Below are positions 60,815 to 64,000 of a stretch of 64,000 nucleotides of DNA, piece after piece. How positions within the stretch are numbered: the stretch's first letter is position 1; every line of letters begins with the position of its first letter. Source of the DNA: Phycisphaeraceae bacterium (GTDB lineage: Bacteria; Planctomycetota; Phycisphaerae; Phycisphaerales; SM1A02); NCBI GenBank assembly GCA_019636755.1, contig JAHBWZ010000002.1, positions 372,001-436,000 on the forward strand, given 5' to 3'. The notes under the pieces were generated by a model. The model was not told where the DNA came from, searched no databases, and saw only the letters and a program-made list of their open reading frames with translations. A program made the position numbers and the translations under genes.

Positions 60815-62599
60815 ATGGTTGATAAGACACTCATCGCAACCCTCGGCGTCGATGATGCCGAGGTCTCGGCGCTGTTCCGACAGGCGCTCGGTCGGGATGC
60901 TGCGGAATCGGAGATCGAGGGTCTCCTGCAGACGGAGATCCCCACGGTCCAGCAGGGATCGATCCTCAAGGGCAAGGTGGTCGGACAGGTCGGCGATGAG
61001 TTCATCGTCGAAGTCGGCCTGAAGTCCGAAGGCCTGGTCAATCGCAACGAGTTCGCCGAGAACGAACTGCCCGCCGTCGGTGACATGGTCGAGGTGTTCC
61101 TGGAGGCGATCGACTCCGAGACCGGCACGATCAAGCTCTCCAAGCGCAAGGCCGATCGCATCCGCGGCTGGGAGGAGATTCTCCGGACGCGGCGCGAGGG
61201 CGACATCGTCGAGGGCAAGGTGCTCCGCAAGATCAAGGGCGGCCTGCTGGTGGACATCGGTGTGCCGGTCTTCATGCCGTCATCGCAGGTGGACATCCGG
61301 CGCCCGGGAGACGTCGGCGACTGGCTGGATCGGACGATCCGCGCGGTCATCCTCAAGATCGACGAAGAGCGGCGCAATATCGTCGTCAGCCGGCGCCGCC
61401 TGATCGAGGTCGAGCGTGAGGAGGCGAAGCGACGCCTGCTCGACGCCATCCAGGAGGGTCAGATCGTCCGCGGCACGGTCACGAGCATCGCGGACTTCGG
61501 CGCCTTCATCGACCTCGGCGGCCTCGACGGCCTGCTGCACATCACCGACATGTCGTGGGGACGCGTCGGTCATCCCAGCGAGATCGTGCGGATCGGCGAC
61601 CAGATCGAGGTCAAGGTCCTCAAGATCGACCACGAGAAGGAGAAGGTCGCCCTCGGCCTCAAGCAGAAGGAGCCGTCGCCGTGGGAGACGATCGAGCAGA
61701 AGTACCCGATCAATGCCCGGGTGCGCGGCAAGGTCGTCAACCTCGTCTCGTACGGCGCATTCGTGCAGCTTGAGGAAGGGATCGAGGGTCTCGTCCACGT
61801 CTCCGAGATGTCATGGACCAAGCGGGTCAATCACCCCAGCGAGGTCGTCACCGTCGGCCAGGACATCGACGTCGTCGTCCTCGACATCAACCGGGACAAG
61901 CAGGAGATCTCGCTCGGTATCAAGCAGACCGAGGTGAACCCCTGGGAACTCGTCTCGCAGAAGTACCCCGTCGGGACCGTCATCGAGGGCACCGTCCGGA
62001 ACCTGGCGAACTACGGCGCCTTCATCGAGATCGAGCCGGGCATCGACGGCCTGCTCCACATCTCGGACATGTCGTGGACGGAGAAGATCTCACATCCCAA
62101 CGAGAAGTACAAGAAGGGCGACAAGGTCCAGTGCATCGTGCTGGACATCGACCTTCAGAAGCAGCGCATCGGACTCGGCGTCAAGCAGCTTGGCGAGGAT
62201 CCGTGGCTGCACGCGATTCCCGATGCCTACCGCCCGGGCATGGTGGTCCACGGCGTGGTCACCAAGATCACCAACTTCGGGGTCTTCGTGGAACTGGAGG
62301 CAGGCCTGGAGGGACTGCTCCACATCTCCGAACTCTCCGATCAGAAGGTGGAGAACCCGCAGGACGTGGTGAAGTCCGGACAGGAGGTCGACGTCAAGAT
62401 TCTCCGCGTCGACATCGACGACCGGAAGATCGGCCTCTCGCTCAAGCGCGCCCAGTGGGGCGACACGAGCGACGTGGAGGAAGGCGGTGCCCGCGGCAGC
62501 GGCGAGCCCGGCCGTGGCGGCGGTTCGCAGCCGTCGCGAGGCGGTATGGACGATCACGGCGCCCTCGGCACGGACAAGATCCGCCTGCCGGGGACGTGA
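60815..62599 (+). CDS. rpsA: 30S ribosomal protein S1
   Basis: A 594-residue protein with six S1 RNA-binding domains, the full bacterial S1 set: IPTVQQGSILKGKVVGQVGD, EGDIVEGKVLRKIKGGLLVD, EGQIVRGTVTSIADFGAFID, INARVRGKVVNLVSYGAFVQ, VGTVIEGTVRNLANYGAFIE and PGMVVHGVVTKITNFGVFVE. Domains 3-6 have the canonical GLLHISDMSW-like closing strand; domains 1-2 are divergent, as is usual for the ribosome-binding half. A Gly/Arg/Ser-rich tail follows. S1 brings mRNA to the 30S subunit. The start ATG 60815 lacks a Shine-Dalgarno sequence. A strong terminator follows 34 bases after the stop. Confidence 0.97.
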   Translation: MVDKTLIATLGVDDAEVSALFRQALGRDAAESEIEGLLQTEIPTVQQGSILKGKVVGQVGDEFIVEVGLKSEGLVNRNEFAENELPAVGDMVEVFLEAIDSETGTIKLSKRKADRIRGWEEILRTRREGDIVEGKVLRKIKGGLLVDIGVPVFMPSSQVDIRRPGDVGDWLDRTIRAVILKIDEERRNIVVSRRRLIEVEREEAKRRLLDAIQEGQIVRGTVTSIADFGAFIDLGGLDGLLHITDMSWGRVGHPSEIVRIGDQIEVKVLKIDHEKEKVALGLKQKEPSPWETIEQKYPINARVRGKVVNLVSYGAFVQLEEGIEGLVHVSEMSWTKRVNHPSEVVTVGQDIDVVVLDINRDKQEISLGIKQTEVNPWELVSQKYPVGTVIEGTVRNLANYGAFIEIEPGIDGLLHISDMSWTEKISHPNEKYKKGDKVQCIVLDIDLQKQRIGLGVKQLGEDPWLHAIPDAYRPGMVVHGVVTKITNFGVFVELEAGLEGLLHISELSDQKVENPQDVVKSGQEVDVKILRVDIDDRKIGLSLKRAQWGDTSDVEEGGARGSGEPGRGGGSQPSRGGMDDHGALGTDKIRLPGT

Positions 62600-62632
62600 C
62601 GCCCGTCCTGTCCGTCACCTGATCGACCCGAT

Positions 62633-62672
62633 CACCGCGGCGCCTCACTGCGAGGCGCCGCGGTGTCTTTCT
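62633..62672 (+). terminator. rho-independent terminator of rpsA
   Basis: Arms 62633-62646 and 62652-62665 pair perfectly over 14 bp (CACCGCGGCGCCTC with GAGGCGCCGCGGTG) around ACTGC, followed by the T-rich TCTTTCT. It is the clearest intrinsic terminator in the window. Confidence 0.88.
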
Positions 62673-62892
62673 GCGCACCGGCGCCTCACGCCGCGCGGGA
62701 TCCGGACCGCACTCTGCGAGGCGCCGCGGGGGCCCTGGTCACGGGCGGCGCCTCCAACCCCTCGTCCGGCGGTACAGTCCGCCGGGCGGACAGTCGCGGA
62801 CGCCCGGACACGCGCCGAACGGCGGCGCGAGGCGCCGCGGACTCCGCGATGCGCGCCCGCGCCCGGCGCGACTGACGCGACGGGACCGTGCC

Positions 62893-63690
62893 GTGAACCT
62901 CGCGCCGGAGGGACCCGTGCGACGAACCCATCCTCAGCGACGGCAGATCGCCGCCCGGTGCACCGGCGCCATCGCCGGACTCGCGCTGCTGATCGTGATC
63001 CTGCCGTGGTCGATACATACGCGGTCCGTGTCGCCGACGGAGACCGAGGTGTCGCATCGGTTCGGTGCCCTGACGTACCTGGTGCTCAGGCGCACGACCG
63101 CCGGCCCCGCCGGTCCTGAAGTCGCCAGGTCGTGGGAGTGGAATCTCACGCGACTGGCCGTCTCTGCACTGATTGTCAGCGGAATCACGATCGGAACCGG
63201 CACGGTGGGACGTCTGCTCGCCGACGGTCTGCGCCTTCCGCCGGATCAGTGCGACGCGTGCGGGTATCGGCTCGGACCGTCGGGGTCCGCGCGATGCCCG
63301 GAGTGCGGGGCCCCGGCAACGGCGCCGGATCATGCGCCCGGTCGCTGGCTCCGGGGACTTGCGACCATCGTGCGCGCGGCAGCCCTGATGCTGGCGATCA
63401 GCGCCGCGATCGTCCTGGTCGTGGCACTCTGGCGACCGACGATCACCATGCGCGCCTTCATCGAGGAGAGGCCGCATCGCGAGGCCGTCCGCTACGGCAT
63501 GCTCGGCTGGAGGACGATCGACCGGACCTGGGCCGACCCGTCGGTGACGACGCCCGCGGAGACGGTCACGCGCAGCCCGACGCGGCTGGCGGCAACCATC
63601 GGCATCACCGTGCTGCTTGCCGGCGCGCTGACGGCACCGATCGTTCGACGATGGCTGCGCCGGCGGGGGCTCCTCGCCGTCACACCGTGA
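62893..63690 (+). CDS. membrane protein with internal zinc ribbon
   Basis: A 265-residue protein beginning at GTG 62893. Four hydrophobic segments are seen: AGLALLIVILPWSI, LAVSALIVSGITIGTGTV, AAALMLAISAAIVLVVALW and AATIGITVLLAGALTAPIV. Between the second and third is a zinc ribbon, CDACGYRLGPSGSARCPECG. The layout is related to the protein at 6346-7233, but with the ribbon in the middle. Unknown function, apparently lineage-specific. It stands alone after the rpsA terminator. Confidence 0.68.
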   Translation: MNLAPEGPVRRTHPQRRQIAARCTGAIAGLALLIVILPWSIHTRSVSPTETEVSHRFGALTYLVLRRTTAGPAGPEVARSWEWNLTRLAVSALIVSGITIGTGTVGRLLADGLRLPPDQCDACGYRLGPSGSARCPECGAPATAPDHAPGRWLRGLATIVRAAALMLAISAAIVLVVALWRPTITMRAFIEERPHREAVRYGMLGWRTIDRTWADPSVTTPAETVTRSPTRLAATIGITVLLAGALTAPIVRRWLRRRGLLAVTP

Positions 63691-63777
63691 GGACCCGAGA
63701 TTCCCGCTCCCGTCGCCAGGCGCAGGCGTGCAGGAGGTCTGTCGGAGAGGCGCTTCCGCGCGCACTCGCGCGGCACG

Positions 63778-64000
63778 CTACGCGGACGGACACGACCCCC
63801 ACGCCGCCAGCAGCAGAAGCAGATCGCCCAGTCCGACCATGCCATCGCCATCAAGGTCGGCCGCATCGTCCGCCCCGCCCCACGTGCCGAGGAGCCGCAC
63901 CAGGTCGCCGAACCCGGTCACGCCGTCCCCGTCGATGTCCGTCGGGCACGCCGGGACGCAGGAGACGTCGACGAACACACCGGGCGATCCGCGTTCGCCG
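63778..64000 (-). CDS. C-terminal dockerin-like end of a secreted protein, 5' end outside the window
   Basis: The frame enters at base 64000 and ends at 63778. The visible 74 residues contain ERGSPGVFVDVSCVPACP and then two calcium-binding-like loops: DIDGDGVTGFGDLVRLLGTW and DLDGDGMVGLGDLLLLLAAW, ending GSCPSA. This is the same dockerin-like tail as at 57.4 kb. The catalytic or binding part lies to the right of the window. Confidence 0.8.
   Translation of the reverse strand, partial: GERGSPGVFVDVSCVPACPTDIDGDGVTGFGDLVRLLGTWGGADDAADLDGDGMVGLGDLLLLLAAWGSCPSA

Overview
The window comes from a chromosome of a high-GC bacterium, most likely a planctomycete of the class Phycisphaerae. The signs are: dockerin-like D-x-D-G-D-G tails on secreted proteins (57368-58570 and 63778-64000), membrane proteins with a CGxCxYD...CPECG zinc ribbon (6346-7233, 62893-63690), very large Ser/Thr kinases with WD40 or TPR sensor regions (11147-13813, 49088-52132), cysteine-rich GCC/GACC repeats in a secreted protein (46247-48946), and many start codons without a strong Shine-Dalgarno site. 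No rRNA, tRNA or CRISPR array was seen.

Layout. 1-18 kb is mostly housekeeping: a thioredoxin-like anchored protein, a DEAD-box helicase, a DUF481 outer-membrane protein, a crotonase, a GT2 glycosyltransferase with a membrane zinc-ribbon protein, trpC, a CPBP protease, trpS, a WD40 kinase, a 1-Cys peroxiredoxin, ruvX/yqgF and a methylcrotonyl-CoA carboxylase beta subunit. 18-26.6 kb is accessory DNA of lower GC. 26.7-32.4 kb is a surface-polysaccharide cluster (GT4, GumK-like GT, FkbM methyltransferase, WbpD-like acyltransferase, Gfo/Idh oxidoreductase, and a second methyltransferase on the other strand). 32.5-39.6 kb holds small enzymes and conserved unknowns (DUF6265, FIST, DUF4256, O-methyltransferase, GNAT, VOC, DUF1801). 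39.6-42.8 kb is a second accessory patch with IS remnants and orphan membrane proteins. 42.8-64 kb returns to core-like content: a polytopic membrane protein, DUF4442, two TIM-barrel isomerases, a large secreted protein, a TPR kinase, gamma-glutamyltransferase, Tag glycosylase, a dockerin protein, a DUF4097 lipoprotein, a 31-bp tandem array, ribosomal protein S1 with a strong terminator, and a dockerin protein cut by the window end.

The most interesting region is 21.7-26.6 kb, read here as a decayed chromosomal integron. A 60-residue remnant of an integron-type tyrosine recombinase lies on the + strand at 26417-26597. Facing away from it on the - strand are a NACHT-like STAND NTPase (24056-26164), an attC-like site directly after its stop codon (23989-24048), the first 21 codons of an OLD/RecF-like ATPase preceded by a good ribosome binding site (start at 23944), a nest of two broken insertion sequences that interrupt it, a second attC-like site (21742-21801), and a P-type cation ATPase (18830-21664). 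Both attC-like sites are 60 bp, share the same arm sequence and keep an unpaired G in one arm, the hallmark of folded attC sites. The cassettes therefore look like defence-type genes captured by an integron whose integrase has been lost.

All functional calls come from reading motifs and translated sequence by eye. No database search or structure prediction was run.
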